Shown piece after piece: positions 8,062-15,395 of a DNA stretch of 18,016 nucleotides. The stretch covers positions 1 to 18,016 of the forward strand of contig CAZWQX010000081.1 of NCBI GenBank assembly GCA_964635965.1. The letters are read 5' to 3'. The notes beneath the pieces are model-generated. The model had not been told where the DNA came from and made no database searches. It worked only from the letters and a program-made list of their open reading frames with translations. Numbering within the stretch: the stretch's first letter is position 1; each line of letters opens with the position of its first letter. This DNA is from JAKVAV01 sp964635965. GTDB taxonomy: Bacteria; Bacteroidota; Bacteroidia; Flavobacteriales_D; Cryomorphaceae. The position numbers were made by a program, and so were the translations under genes.

Positions 8062-8472
8062 ATGAAGAAATTACTTTTAGGTTCATTCATTCTTGGTGCA
8101 GTAGCTGCTGTGGCTGTTGCAGTCTACATGTACAACAAACCTGTTGAATCTTTGGAAAAGCAGAAAGTTGAAGTGTCAATATCGGCAACAGAATTGTTTT
8201 CAATTTTTTCTGAGAACGAAGTCGAAGCCATGACTTCCTACGGAGACAAAGTATTAGAAGTAGAAGGAAACCTGATTGAAATTCTCGAAAATTCAGACGG
8301 AAGCACCACGCTCTTGCTCGATGGAGGAGACCCGATTTTTGGAGTAAAATGCCGTCTCGATCCTTCAGTGCAAGCGTCTCAAATACCCGAAACAGGACAA
8401 AAAGTTCGACTCAAAGGACTTTGTATTGGAATGAATGCCGATGTGGAAATGAACCAATGTATAATCCTGTAA
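8062..8472 (+). CDS. Membrane-anchored OB-fold (tRNA_anti-like) protein
   Basis: 136 residues. One N-terminal hydrophobic helix (about 4-23) is followed by a soluble domain with the tRNA_anti-like OB-fold pattern (PF12869 type): YGDKVLEVEGNLIEI, then LLLDGGDPIFGVKCRLD, GQKVRLKGLCIGMNADVEM and a final NQC. Cys97, Cys121 and Cys133 are at the positions usually conserved in this family. Despite the name, such envelope proteins are not known to bind tRNA. It begins 11 bases after the cytochrome-like lipoprotein gene and is probably co-transcribed with it. Confidence 0.87.
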   Translation: MKKLLLGSFILGAVAAVAVAVYMYNKPVESLEKQKVEVSISATELFSIFSENEVEAMTSYGDKVLEVEGNLIEILENSDGSTTLLLDGGDPIFGVKCRLDPSVQASQIPETGQKVRLKGLCIGMNADVEMNQCIIL

Positions 8473-8530
8473 ACTTCCTTGACTTCACATATAAAACGTT
8501 ACTAAAAAAATACCGCTAAACCCAATCACC

Positions 8531-9082
8531 ATGAAAACTGCTCTCACCCTGGCCTTAGTGGCTCTCACAACCTGCCTTTCGGCGCAAACAAAGTACTTCA
8601 CAAGAAATGCTACGGTTGTCTTTTTCTCATCTGCACCAATGGAAGATATTACAGCAGAGAATTTTAATGCCACTGCGGTAATCGATACCGAAACGGGTGC
8701 CATGGAGTTTAGCGTGTTGATGAAGTCGTTCAACTTCAAAAAGGCGCTAATGCAGGAGCACTTTAATGAAAACTACGTGGAGTCTGATAAGTTTCCCAAA
8801 GCCCTCTTTAAGTCAAAGCTTTCAAATACAGATGAAATCGACTTCTCGAATGACGGTACCTATCCTGCCACCGTTACGGGCCAAATGACAATTCACGGGG
8901 TCACCAAAGATGTTACGGCGGAAGGCTCTATCGTGGTTGAAGGAGAAAAGGTCACTCTTGAATCTGTGATTATTATCAAACCCGAAGACTACGACATTGA
9001 AATACCCGATGTGGTCCGCGAAAAAATTGCCAAAGAAATTGAAGTCACCGTAAAAGCTGAATTAGAGCCTTTGAAACGATGA
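8531..9082 (+). CDS. YceI family protein
   Basis: 183 residues. The signal peptide is MKTALTLALVALTTCLSAQ, cut after Ala18. The mature protein is a YceI domain (PF04264), a lipocalin-like barrel that in characterised members binds an isoprenoid or other amphiphile in the periplasm. Diagnostic strings are FNFKKALMQEHFNENYVESD at 67-86, FPKALFKSKL at 88-97, and TVTGQMTIHGVTKDVT at 114-129. It lies 58 bases after the OB-fold gene, and its TGA overlaps the ATG of the next gene (ATGA at 9079-9082), so the two are translationally coupled. The ligand here is unknown. Confidence 0.95.
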   Translation: MKTALTLALVALTTCLSAQTKYFTRNATVVFFSSAPMEDITAENFNATAVIDTETGAMEFSVLMKSFNFKKALMQEHFNENYVESDKFPKALFKSKLSNTDEIDFSNDGTYPATVTGQMTIHGVTKDVTAEGSIVVEGEKVTLESVIIIKPEDYDIEIPDVVREKIAKEIEVTVKAELEPLKR

Positions 9083-9981
9083 GAATAATTGGGATTTTCT
9101 TAGTTGGTTTTATCTTTTCCTGGACTCACTCCCTGGCTCAGGATGAGGAAGGAAGCCTCCTTGATTTATTGGAGGAAGAAGAAGTAACTGACTATGCCTC
9201 CGCCAGCTTTAAGACCACCAGAATAATCAATGCGCAAAGCATTGAAAACGTCGGAGCCGGGGTGCTGGATTTTAAGATATCTCACCGATTCGGACGGGTA
9301 AACGGTGGTTTCGAAGAATTTTTTGGCCTCGATCAAGCTACCATTCGCTTGGGTTTGGATTACGGAATAACCGATCGCTTAATGATTGGAATTGGCCGTA
9401 GTACGGTTCAGAAAGCAATAGATGGTTTTGCCAAGTTCAAGCTTCTTCGGCAAAGTACAGGGAAGAAAACAATGCCGCTAACCCTTAGTCTCTACAGTTC
9501 AATTATGATCAATGCCCAGGAATGGCCAAACCCCGAGCGCGAAAACTACTTCTCATCTCGTCTGTATTTTACCCATCAGGTTTTACTTGGTCGAAAGTTC
9601 AGTCGTGGAACTAGCTTGATGCTCATGCCCACCCTGGTGCACCGAAACTTGGTCGAGTCGACTGAGGTGAAAAACGATGTATTTGCCATTGGGGCAGGAG
9701 GGAGGCAAAAGGTGACAAACCGCGTTGCCGTCACCTTTGAGTATTTTTATGTATTGCCCGATCAAATTGCCGATATCTACACCAATTCATTTTCCCTTGG
9801 GTTTGATATCGAAACCGGCGGACACGTATTCCAATTGCATTGCACCAATTCGCTGGGCATGATGGACAAACAGTACATCACCGAAACCACCGGCGAGTGG
9901 ACGGCCGGAGATATCCATTTTGGGTTTAATATATCAAGGGTTTTCACTCTGAAAAAAGATAGGCCTTTACCCGAGGAATAA
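9079..9981 (+). CDS. DUF5777 family beta-barrel protein
   Basis: 300 residues. The signal peptide ends at HSLAQ (cut after Ala20), followed by an acidic stretch (SLLDLLEEEE). The body has the DUF5777 signature: TTRIINAQSIENVG (47-60), then DFKISHRFGRVNGGFEEFFG (64-83), then LDQATIRLGLDYGITDRLMI. Alternating amphipathic strands suggest an outer-membrane barrel. In Bacteroidota this family is commonly found beside YceI and c-type cytochrome genes, as here. It starts inside the stop codon of the YceI gene (ATGA), which implies coupled translation. The function is unknown. Confidence 0.9.
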   Translation: MRIIGIFLVGFIFSWTHSLAQDEEGSLLDLLEEEEVTDYASASFKTTRIINAQSIENVGAGVLDFKISHRFGRVNGGFEEFFGLDQATIRLGLDYGITDRLMIGIGRSTVQKAIDGFAKFKLLRQSTGKKTMPLTLSLYSSIMINAQEWPNPERENYFSSRLYFTHQVLLGRKFSRGTSLMLMPTLVHRNLVESTEVKNDVFAIGAGGRQKVTNRVAVTFEYFYVLPDQIADIYTNSFSLGFDIETGGHVFQLHCTNSLGMMDKQYITETTGEWTAGDIHFGFNISRVFTLKKDRPLPEE

Positions 9982-10116
9982 ATTGAGCTCATTGCTATAT
10001 GCCTCATAAAGAGGGATCGCTCCTGTCTTTTAAGATTTGATAGACAACGCACAATGGCCAAATCCACTACGGTTGTAACACATTTAAAAGCTTTGCATCC
10101 AACCTTGTAAAAAGTC

Positions 10117-10974
10117 ATGGCAGAAAGCAACTTAGACGAACAGAGCAAATTGTTGATTGAGAAAGCGTTGGATGGAGATAAGCACGCGCTCAATGAACTG
10201 ATCAAGCTTCATGAACCGTTCATTTACAACGTCGCTTGGAAGTATACGAATGATGAGGATCAAGCAAAAGACCTGACTCAAGAAGTGCTCATCAAGATCA
10301 TTACCAAGCTATCTTCGTTTCAAGGAAAGAGTTCGTTCAGAACCTGGGCGTACCGAATCATCTTCAATCAGTTTCTACAGACCAGGCGCAGACCAATGGA
10401 AGACCGTTGGAATAGTCTGGAGTCGTTTGCTGCTGAATTGAATTCCATTCCAAGTCCTGATCTTTCCTATGAGGAGGAACAGGAGCAGGTTCTTCGCACT
10501 AAAACCGCACGGACAAGATGTATGTCGGGAATGCTGATGTGCCTCACTCGAGAGCAACGCTTGATGTACATCCTAGGAGAAGTTTTTCGAATTGACCATA
10601 ATATCGGAGCGGAGATTTTCGGCCTTTCAAAGGAGAATTACCGCGTCAAGTTATCACGAACCAGAAAGGAGTTTCACTCTTTCATGAATCGGCAATGTGG
10701 TTTGGTGAACTTGAATAATCCATGTCGCTGTTCAAAAAAGGCTAAGGCAATGGAAGCTGCCGGTAAAATGCAAACCAAAGCCAAGCTGTTTGACCCTCAG
10801 TATTACTCAACGATCACTGAGTTTGCCGAAAGAGTAGGCGATGAAGTGGCGGATACCGTTGATAGGAAGTACGTCGAATTCTTCCAAAAACATCCGTCAA
10901 AAACCAACTTCGATGCGGACACCGTTATCGACGAAATCGTCAACGACAAAGACCTTCACAAGTACTTCAACTAA
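10117..10974 (+). CDS. ECF-type RNA polymerase sigma factor with C-terminal extension
   Basis: 285 residues, about 90 longer than a minimal ECF sigma factor. Sigma region 2 spans about 25-90, including DLTQEVLIKI (core binding) and SSFRTWAYRIIFNQFL (-10 recognition). Region 4 spans about 136-190 (LTREQRLMYILGEVF, then the helix-turn-helix around GLSKENYRVKLSRTRKE). A tail of about 95 residues follows, beginning with a cysteine motif C-x8-C-x-C (Cys194, Cys203, Cys205; RQCGLVNLNNPCRC), which may bind a metal or sense redox state. No anti-sigma gene lies next to it, so the tail may take over control. It stands alone, with 135 bases before it and a terminator hairpin after it. Confidence 0.93.
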   Translation: MAESNLDEQSKLLIEKALDGDKHALNELIKLHEPFIYNVAWKYTNDEDQAKDLTQEVLIKIITKLSSFQGKSSFRTWAYRIIFNQFLQTRRRPMEDRWNSLESFAAELNSIPSPDLSYEEEQEQVLRTKTARTRCMSGMLMCLTREQRLMYILGEVFRIDHNIGAEIFGLSKENYRVKLSRTRKEFHSFMNRQCGLVNLNNPCRCSKKAKAMEAAGKMQTKAKLFDPQYYSTITEFAERVGDEVADTVDRKYVEFFQKHPSKTNFDADTVIDEIVNDKDLHKYFN

Positions 10975-10999
10975 AGTTTTTCAGACTGTTTTTTTGCTC

Positions 11000-11034
11000 G
11001 AATTCGTGCTCAAATGAGTGCGAATTCTTCGTTT
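11000..11034 (+). terminator. Hairpin, probable terminator of the sigma-factor gene
   Basis: GAATTCGTGCTC at 11000-11011 pairs with GAGTGCGAATTC at 11016-11027: 12 pairs counting two G-U wobbles, around a four-base loop AAAT. The downstream tract is only TTCGTTT, so the T run is imperfect. It begins 25 bases after the sigma-factor stop codon. Confidence 0.55.
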
Positions 11035-11068
11035 ATGGAAGTTTTTTCGAAAGTTCTGTAACACCTCT

Positions 11069-11089
11069 CATGTTCGTGTATCAAACATG
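11069..11089 (+). promoter_or_regulatory. Inverted repeat upstream of the dehalogenase gene, possible operator
   Basis: CATGTT at 11069-11074 and AACATG at 11084-11089 form an inverted repeat with a nine-base spacer, 37 bases before the ATG at 11126. The size and position suit a dimeric regulator site, but six-base arms can occur by chance. No regulator is implicated. Confidence 0.25.
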
Positions 11090-11125
11090 TAGACTGATGC
11101 AAAAACTACGAAACAAACAATCAGA

Positions 11126-12031
11126 ATGAACAGCAAATTAACAACCCCTAAGAAATCAATATCAGCAGCATTTCCATTCGAGTCGAAGTACCTGGAAGTG
11201 AAAGGAAGTAAGATTCATTACATCGAAGAAGGTGAGGGAGACCCAATTCTATTCCTCCATGGAAACCCAACCTCGAACTATCTCTGGAGAAATATTATTC
11301 CATATCTAACAGATTTGGGAAGGTGTATTGCCCCCGACCTTATCGGGATGGGAAAATCCGACAAACCGGATATCAAGTACGGATTCCGGGACACGTATGA
11401 TTATTTGGAAGCCTTCATCGAGAAAATGGGATTGAAGAATATTACCCTCGTATTACACGATTGGGGTTCGGGAATGGGGTTCAATTATGCGAATCTTCAT
11501 CGCGAAAACATAAAGGCCATTGCATTTATGGAAGCGATGTATGATTTACCGACTATGTACGATATGCCATTTTCTGTGAAGATGGGATTGAAAGTGCTGC
11601 GCAATCCTGTCTTGGGAAAGCTGATGGGACTTCATGCCAATATGTTCATCAAGCAAATGCTTCCTGACATGATTGTTAGAAAACTCACTAAAGAGGAGAA
11701 AGCCTTCTACGCAGAACCTTATCCAACTCCGAAAAGTCGTAAGCCTATGCTGCAGTGGCCGTTGGATGTTCCGTTTGCAGATGGTAATGAAACTCCTGCA
11801 TCAAAACCGGCAAAAGCGTGGTCGAAATGGTTGCACGAAGTCGATATTCCAAAACTCTGCTTTTATGTAAAACCCGGTGTTGCGATTAAGGAGAAAGATG
11901 TGAAGAAGATTCGCGAGAATATGAAAAACGTGGAGATGATTGAACTTGGACCGGGATTGCATTTCATCCAAGAAGATTATCCGCACGAAATAGGAGAGAA
12001 TTTGGCTTTGTGGTATCGAGAAGTCAAATAA
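11126..12031 (+). CDS. Haloalkane dehalogenase (HLD-II subfamily)
   Basis: 301 residues, an alpha/beta-hydrolase of about the same length as DhaA and LinB. Such enzymes hydrolyse carbon-halogen bonds of haloalkanes to an alcohol, halide and proton (EC 3.8.1.5). The HLD-II active-site set can be read directly: FLHGNPTSNYLWRNI gives the oxyanion loop and halide-binding Asn47; LHDWGSGMG gives nucleophile Asp112 and halide-binding Trp113; FMEAMY gives catalytic acid Glu136; GPGLHFIQED gives catalytic His279. No signal peptide is present, so it is cytoplasmic. It stands alone between the sigma factor and the 12-14 kb block. The natural substrate cannot be read from sequence, and many marine bacteria carry such enzymes without known haloalkane use. 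An alternative but less likely reading is a related epoxide hydrolase. Confidence 0.94.
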   Translation: MNSKLTTPKKSISAAFPFESKYLEVKGSKIHYIEEGEGDPILFLHGNPTSNYLWRNIIPYLTDLGRCIAPDLIGMGKSDKPDIKYGFRDTYDYLEAFIEKMGLKNITLVLHDWGSGMGFNYANLHRENIKAIAFMEAMYDLPTMYDMPFSVKMGLKVLRNPVLGKLMGLHANMFIKQMLPDMIVRKLTKEEKAFYAEPYPTPKSRKPMLQWPLDVPFADGNETPASKPAKAWSKWLHEVDIPKLCFYVKPGVAIKEKDVKKIRENMKNVEMIELGPGLHFIQEDYPHEIGENLALWYREVK

Positions 12032-12114
12032 ACTGAAATGGGAACCGCGGTGGACTTATCTTTAGAAACAATAACGAATCATGGCAATAGTTACAGGCAA
12101 AGTCCTTTGTTAGA

Positions 12115-12153
12115 ATGAGCATAAACAGAACCGTTGGCGTGGATTTCGAATGA
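12115..12153 (+). CDS. Possible 12-residue leader ORF
   Basis: ATG at 12115 opens a 12-codon frame (MSINRTVGVDFE) whose TGA overlaps the ATG of the next gene (ATGA at 12150-12153). It is preceded by CCTTTGTTAGA, which resembles the sequence just before the gene at 13532. It may be a leader peptide coupling translation, or chance. Equally, translation of the next protein may simply start at 12150. Confidence 0.15.
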   Translation: MSINRTVGVDFE

Positions 12154-12641
12154 ACTACACCTTCAACATATCGAATCTTGAAATATTGAATCGATTGATC
12201 TTCGATTTCGGTTTTGATTTTCACGAAATGATGGAAAATCAGAAGCGGGAAGAATTTCAAATAAAACTTGAACGCAGATCGTTTGAAAATGTAATACGAA
12301 CAAAGGGTCTACTAGGAACAAGAACAAGATTCACCGGACGGCTTTCACTCTTGAGAATCTCAGGATTTGATAACCTGGAAATTACCGGGGTTCAAGAAAG
12401 ATTTAAAGACAATCACTTCCTTAGTCAGATCATCGAGAATGATAAAAATGAGATAGAATTGGCTTCCAACTTCGGATTAGTCATCAAACTTGAACCGCAA
12501 AGAGATTTCAAAATCGAGCTCCTCGACCTCGGTAAATCCAGCTACGGAAAAGGCAGTTTAATGGGGAAGAAAGGTTTTACGGAATCTGAATGGAAAGAAT
12601 ACTTAGAAGAAAAAAAGTACTTACCCCAACATTGGTCATAA
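12150..12641 (+). CDS. Protein of unknown function
   Basis: 163 residues with no signal peptide or membrane helix, so cytoplasmic. The fold looks mixed, with beta-rich central segments (FTGRLSLLRISGFDNLEITG) and a charged helical C-terminus (ESEWKEYLEEKKYL). I recognise no family. The start overlaps the stop of a tiny upstream frame. Its downstream spacer (12642-12696) is exactly 55 bases and resembles the 55-base spacer after the next gene. It is the first of four single-gene units in the same direction. Confidence 0.78.
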   Translation: MNYTFNISNLEILNRLIFDFGFDFHEMMENQKREEFQIKLERRSFENVIRTKGLLGTRTRFTGRLSLLRISGFDNLEITGVQERFKDNHFLSQIIENDKNEIELASNFGLVIKLEPQRDFKIELLDLGKSSYGKGSLMGKKGFTESEWKEYLEEKKYLPQHWS

Positions 12642-12648
12642 AATATGC

Positions 12649-12666
12649 CACTTAAGCATCACGGCT
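12649..12666 (+). repeat. Intergenic repeat, copy 1
   Basis: CACTTAAGCATCACGGCT, eight bases after the stop of the gene at 12150-12641. It matches copy 3 (14025-14042) at 16 of 18 positions, and copy 2 (13484-13501) in the core CT[TC]AAGCA and CGGCT. It is followed at 12680-12686 by CTTGAGC, which can pair imperfectly with ACTTAAG. Confidence 0.5.
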
Positions 12667-12696
12667 CCTAGCTGAGACCCTTGAGCACAATAAAAA

Positions 12697-13476
12697 ATGA
12701 GATTCGTCCTCTTCATATTCATGATTCTCCTGTCAGACAACGGATTTTCACAAGATGATTCCACTTTTTTGAATCGCTTTTTATTGGGGCAGGAGCTGGT
12801 ATCAGGAAATAACCTATCAGCCTATTCAGATATTGACTTTTCATCAATTTGGATGACTGCACCAAACCATCGTGTATTTGGAATTATCGGCTCTGACCAT
12901 CAGCGGTTAAGAATCAAGATTCTCAATGTAACCAAGAGCAATGACGGAAATATGAAATATGATGTTTTCGGGAAATCAATGGTCAAGGGAAATATTTGTG
13001 ATTTCTCAGGAACGATTGAAATAGAGGCAATCAGAAATTTCAAGACCTACCATCTGGGAGTTGACCGGATGTATGCTGACAGCAATATTCAGGATCAAGG
13101 AATTCTTATTGCCCGTTATGCGTTCATTGAAAATTCAGAGCAAAGTCATAGTGGAACCTTTGAAGGATTCCTTTATTCAAAATGGTATCTGGACAAAAAC
13201 AGAATGATTAGATACGATGATATCCAAAGTATGTCGGATGGATACATGAACAATGCTTTCTTGGGTACCTGGACAAATCATGCAAACGACTCTACGAAAA
13301 TTTGTAATTGGGGCGAATACAGAGTTCCCGCAGCCAATCAGGATTTTGACATTGGAGCCGGTGAGTTCTCACCAAGTGAAAAGTATTACGATAAAGGCTG
13401 GAAGGAATACCAAGATGCCTGGCTCCACTCAAACGAGAATGGCAAAAGAAAGGAGCTGGAAATGTGGTGGGAATAG
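12697..13476 (+). CDS. Exported protein of unknown function
   Basis: 259 residues. The signal peptide is MRFVLFIFMILLSDNGFSQ, probably cut after Ser18. The mature protein contains several beta-rich stretches and an aromatic C-terminal region (YDKGWKEYQDAWLHSN) ending in MWWE. The segment AFLGTWTNHANDSTKICNWGEYRVP resembles a lipocalin-like 'GTW' start, but this is not enough to assign a family. It is predicted to be periplasmic or secreted. It sits between two 55-base spacers that resemble one another. Confidence 0.83.
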   Translation: MRFVLFIFMILLSDNGFSQDDSTFLNRFLLGQELVSGNNLSAYSDIDFSSIWMTAPNHRVFGIIGSDHQRLRIKILNVTKSNDGNMKYDVFGKSMVKGNICDFSGTIEIEAIRNFKTYHLGVDRMYADSNIQDQGILIARYAFIENSEQSHSGTFEGFLYSKWYLDKNRMIRYDDIQSMSDGYMNNAFLGTWTNHANDSTKICNWGEYRVPAANQDFDIGAGEFSPSEKYYDKGWKEYQDAWLHSNENGKRKELEMWWE

Positions 13477-13483
13477 AACTCCC

Positions 13484-13501
13484 CTCTCAAGCAATTCGGC
13501 T
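13484..13501 (+). repeat. Intergenic repeat, copy 2 (diverged)
   Basis: CTCTCAAGCAATTCGGCT, seven bases after the stop of the preceding gene. When the two 55-base spacers are aligned from the stop codons without gaps, this segment falls at the same offset as copy 1, and similarity extends to GACCTTTG / GACCCTTG further on. Confidence 0.35.
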
Positions 13502-13510
13502 TATAATCGC

Positions 13511-13518
13511 GACCTTTG
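13511..13518 (+). promoter_or_regulatory. Candidate -7 promoter element
   Basis: GACCTTTG matches TAnnTTTG at seven of eight positions, 13 bases before the ATG at 13532. The aligned position in the previous spacer reads GACCCTTG, so each unit may carry its own weak promoter. Confidence 0.3.
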
Positions 13519-13531
13519 GAAGTGCGTTAGA

Positions 13532-13996
13532 ATGAAAAAAGTGTACATCATAACTCTTCTCCTGCTATTGAGCAAGATGGGGCAAGGACAAGATGTCTTG
13601 AGTTGGACAGAGTTTGACACCTTGAAAGTTTATGATGATAAATACTTGGTTGAATTTACTTCTTACACCGATTCAAGCATCACCGAAAAAGGACAGGGAT
13701 TCATCTATCATGTGTCCGTTGAATTAAGAAAATCCAAGTGGTTACCCCGGTTCATTAAGAAAACTGTTCCTGCCGATAGTCTCATTCTTCATGGGACGAT
13801 AAAAACCATTGCTGAAAATGGTAAGTGGAGAGTAGGTGAATACAATGAGGGGACAAAGATTGACGTGAGGTATTACAACTCGGAAAATGTCGAGATAAGT
13901 AAGGAGGAGTTTTATTTGGGATTACGAAGTCAATGGGATCGTGAAGGTGGAACGAATCGATACTACTTTTATGGAACGAAAAACAAGAAAAGATAA
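13532..13996 (+). CDS. Small exported protein of unknown function
   Basis: 154 residues. The open frame extends upstream to 13253, but that part overlaps the preceding gene; ATG at 13532 gives a clean signal peptide (MKKVYIITLLLLLSKMGQGQ, cut near residue 19) and is the clear choice. The mature part is about 135 residues, beta-rich and polar, with no recognised domain. It ends in a lysine-rich tail (YGTKNKKR). It sits in the array of single-gene units with related spacers on both sides. Confidence 0.83.
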   Translation: MKKVYIITLLLLLSKMGQGQDVLSWTEFDTLKVYDDKYLVEFTSYTDSSITEKGQGFIYHVSVELRKSKWLPRFIKKTVPADSLILHGTIKTIAENGKWRVGEYNEGTKIDVRYYNSENVEISKEEFYLGLRSQWDREGGTNRYYFYGTKNKKR

Positions 13997-14024
13997 ATCG
14001 CCCAGCAATCCCCACCAAACACCG

Positions 14025-14042
14025 CACTTAAGCATTACGCCT
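14025..14042 (+). repeat. Intergenic repeat, copy 3
   Basis: CACTTAAGCATTACGCCT, 28 bases after the stop of the preceding gene, matching copy 1 at 16 of 18 positions. CTTAACT at 14072-14078, immediately before the next ATG, can pair with ACTTAAG of this copy at six of seven positions. Confidence 0.5.
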
Positions 14043-14078
14043 GCCAAACGGAACCATCCGCTCTAACCAATCTTAACT

Positions 14079-14924
14079 ATGAACACCAAAAAACTCATCC
14101 TATTAATCATAACCACTCTATCCATTTCTCTGGTAAGTGCCCAGAATACGGTCAGCTTAAATGAGGTATATTTTGAAGATGGCCTGCTCTATGGCATATC
14201 CAACGAAAAACTCTTTTCAGGAGTCGTAAAAAGTATCACTACTAAGAGCGAAGATTTCACCTATGACGAGACCTATGTGAAGGGTGTGTTGATGAAAAGA
14301 ACCTTCCACTACAGCGGTGATGCTGCAGAAATCGCTAGGGTAGAGGTTTCGTACAACACCCATGGAGCTGTGGTTGAAACTCGGCAATTTGATAAGGAGG
14401 GAAATGAAGTCAGTAAAGAATCAAATGACCCAACTCTTGATTCTGTCGAACAAGCCCCCGCCAGTAATCCGAATTATACGGTTAATGATGATTTTCCAGT
14501 GGTTGAAGAAGTAATGGAGGAAGTCGTTGAACCGGAATACGATTCCGAACCTGAAACCATTCAATTTATTGCGGTGGACCAAGCACCAAAATTTAAGAAG
14601 TGTAAGAAACTATCAGGTGAGGAACTGAAGAGGTGCTTCGAAGAGAATTTGGAAAAACATGTTTCAAAAACTCTGGTGTATCCGAAAGAGTATATGGATG
14701 AGGGATTGGAAGCCAGGGTATTTGTCGTGTTCAAAATAAACCCAAGCGGAGAGGTGGTTGATGTGGTTGCCAGGGCTAATGGATTGGAAGACAAAGAACT
14801 CTTCAAAATTGAAGCCATAAGAGTGGTAGAGAGCCTCCCCGGATTAACACCTGCCGTGCACAAAGGAGAAAATGTTTTTGTGAGTTTTGTTTTGCCCATC
14901 GATTTCTCATTAGCGAAAGAATAA
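14079..14924 (+). CDS. Periplasmic protein with TonB C-terminal-like domain
   Basis: 281 residues. The signal peptide ends at LVSAQ (cut after Ala21). Residues 25-115 hold MORN/YwqK-like strands (NEKLFSGVVKS, VKGVLMKRTFHYSG, RQFDKEGNEVSKES). An acidic Pro/Glu/Val linker (about 118-162) leads to a TonB-C-like domain at about 168-277: AVDQAPKFKKCKKLSG, RCFEENLEKHVSKTLVYPKE, FVVFKINPSGEVVDVVARA, ESLPGLTPAVHKGENV and FVLPIDF. Cys175 and Cys186 occupy a pair often conserved in Bacteroidota members. Because the N-terminus is a cleavable signal rather than a TonB membrane anchor, and there is no ExbB or ExbD nearby, it probably does not energise transport. It may act as a periplasmic binding or cell-wall module. 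Confidence 0.9.
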   Translation: MNTKKLILLIITTLSISLVSAQNTVSLNEVYFEDGLLYGISNEKLFSGVVKSITTKSEDFTYDETYVKGVLMKRTFHYSGDAAEIARVEVSYNTHGAVVETRQFDKEGNEVSKESNDPTLDSVEQAPASNPNYTVNDDFPVVEEVMEEVVEPEYDSEPETIQFIAVDQAPKFKKCKKLSGEELKRCFEENLEKHVSKTLVYPKEYMDEGLEARVFVVFKINPSGEVVDVVARANGLEDKELFKIEAIRVVESLPGLTPAVHKGENVFVSFVLPIDFSLAKE

Positions 14925-14936
14925 CTACAGCTCTTC

Positions 14937-14944
14937 TACCTTTG
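14937..14944 (+). promoter_or_regulatory. Probable -7 promoter element
   Basis: TACCTTTG is an exact match to the Bacteroidota -7 consensus TAnnTTTG, only four bases before the ATG at 14949. Transcription would begin at or near the start codon, giving a leaderless or almost leaderless mRNA. No clear -33 TTG was found. Confidence 0.4.
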
Positions 14945-14948
14945 CCCT

Positions 14949-15395
14949 ATGTCTACGGTCCTGTTTGTACTGATCATTATTCTTGGAATCATCATCGTGG
15001 TTTCATCCACGCGATGGAACTTGTGCAAGAAGCTACGCAAAGACCTCGATAGCTCTTACACGCTTTACTCGGGGAAGAGGGTAGCTGCTTCGGCCAAGTT
15101 GGCTGCGGGAGATTCTTTTGCGATTCCTATGCGGTGCACGGTACTCCTCAAAGACAACGAAATGCATATCATTCCCGAACGGTTTCATCCCTTTCTGTTT
15201 ATGACCGACTATCCCTTCAGCTTTTACCGCAAAGACAATAGGAAGGTCAAGGTGGATAGTTCCAATGATTCGGAGCTTGTCCTTACCCTGAAAAAACGAA
15301 CCCCCTCTGTTTTCGGAAAGGTGTTTGAAGTGCGCATTGAACTAGTCGATGAAGAAAGAAAGGACTTACTGAAAAAAGTAAAAGGCTGGCGCTAA
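14949..15395 (+). CDS. Single-pass membrane protein of unknown function
   Basis: 148 residues. One N-terminal transmembrane helix (about 3-20, VLFVLIIILGIIIVVSS) is followed by a basic stretch (RWNLCKKLRKDL), so by the positive-inside rule the C-terminal domain is cytoplasmic. That domain (about 40-145) is beta-rich with a terminal charged helix (VDEERKDLLKKVKGWR), which loosely suggests a PH-like fold; this is inference. It is preceded by the exact TACCTTTG box and followed by a 138-base gap. Confidence 0.82.
   Translation: MSTVLFVLIIILGIIIVVSSTRWNLCKKLRKDLDSSYTLYSGKRVAASAKLAAGDSFAIPMRCTVLLKDNEMHIIPERFHPFLFMTDYPFSFYRKDNRKVKVDSSNDSELVLTLKKRTPSVFGKVFEVRIELVDEERKDLLKKVKGWR

Noticed and set aside
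13253..13531. N-terminal extension of the gene at 13532
   Set aside because: Overlaps the preceding gene in another frame; the signal peptide starts at 13532.
14561..14899. 112-codon minus-strand open frame
   Set aside because: Serine/threonine-rich shadow of the TonB-C domain coding sequence.
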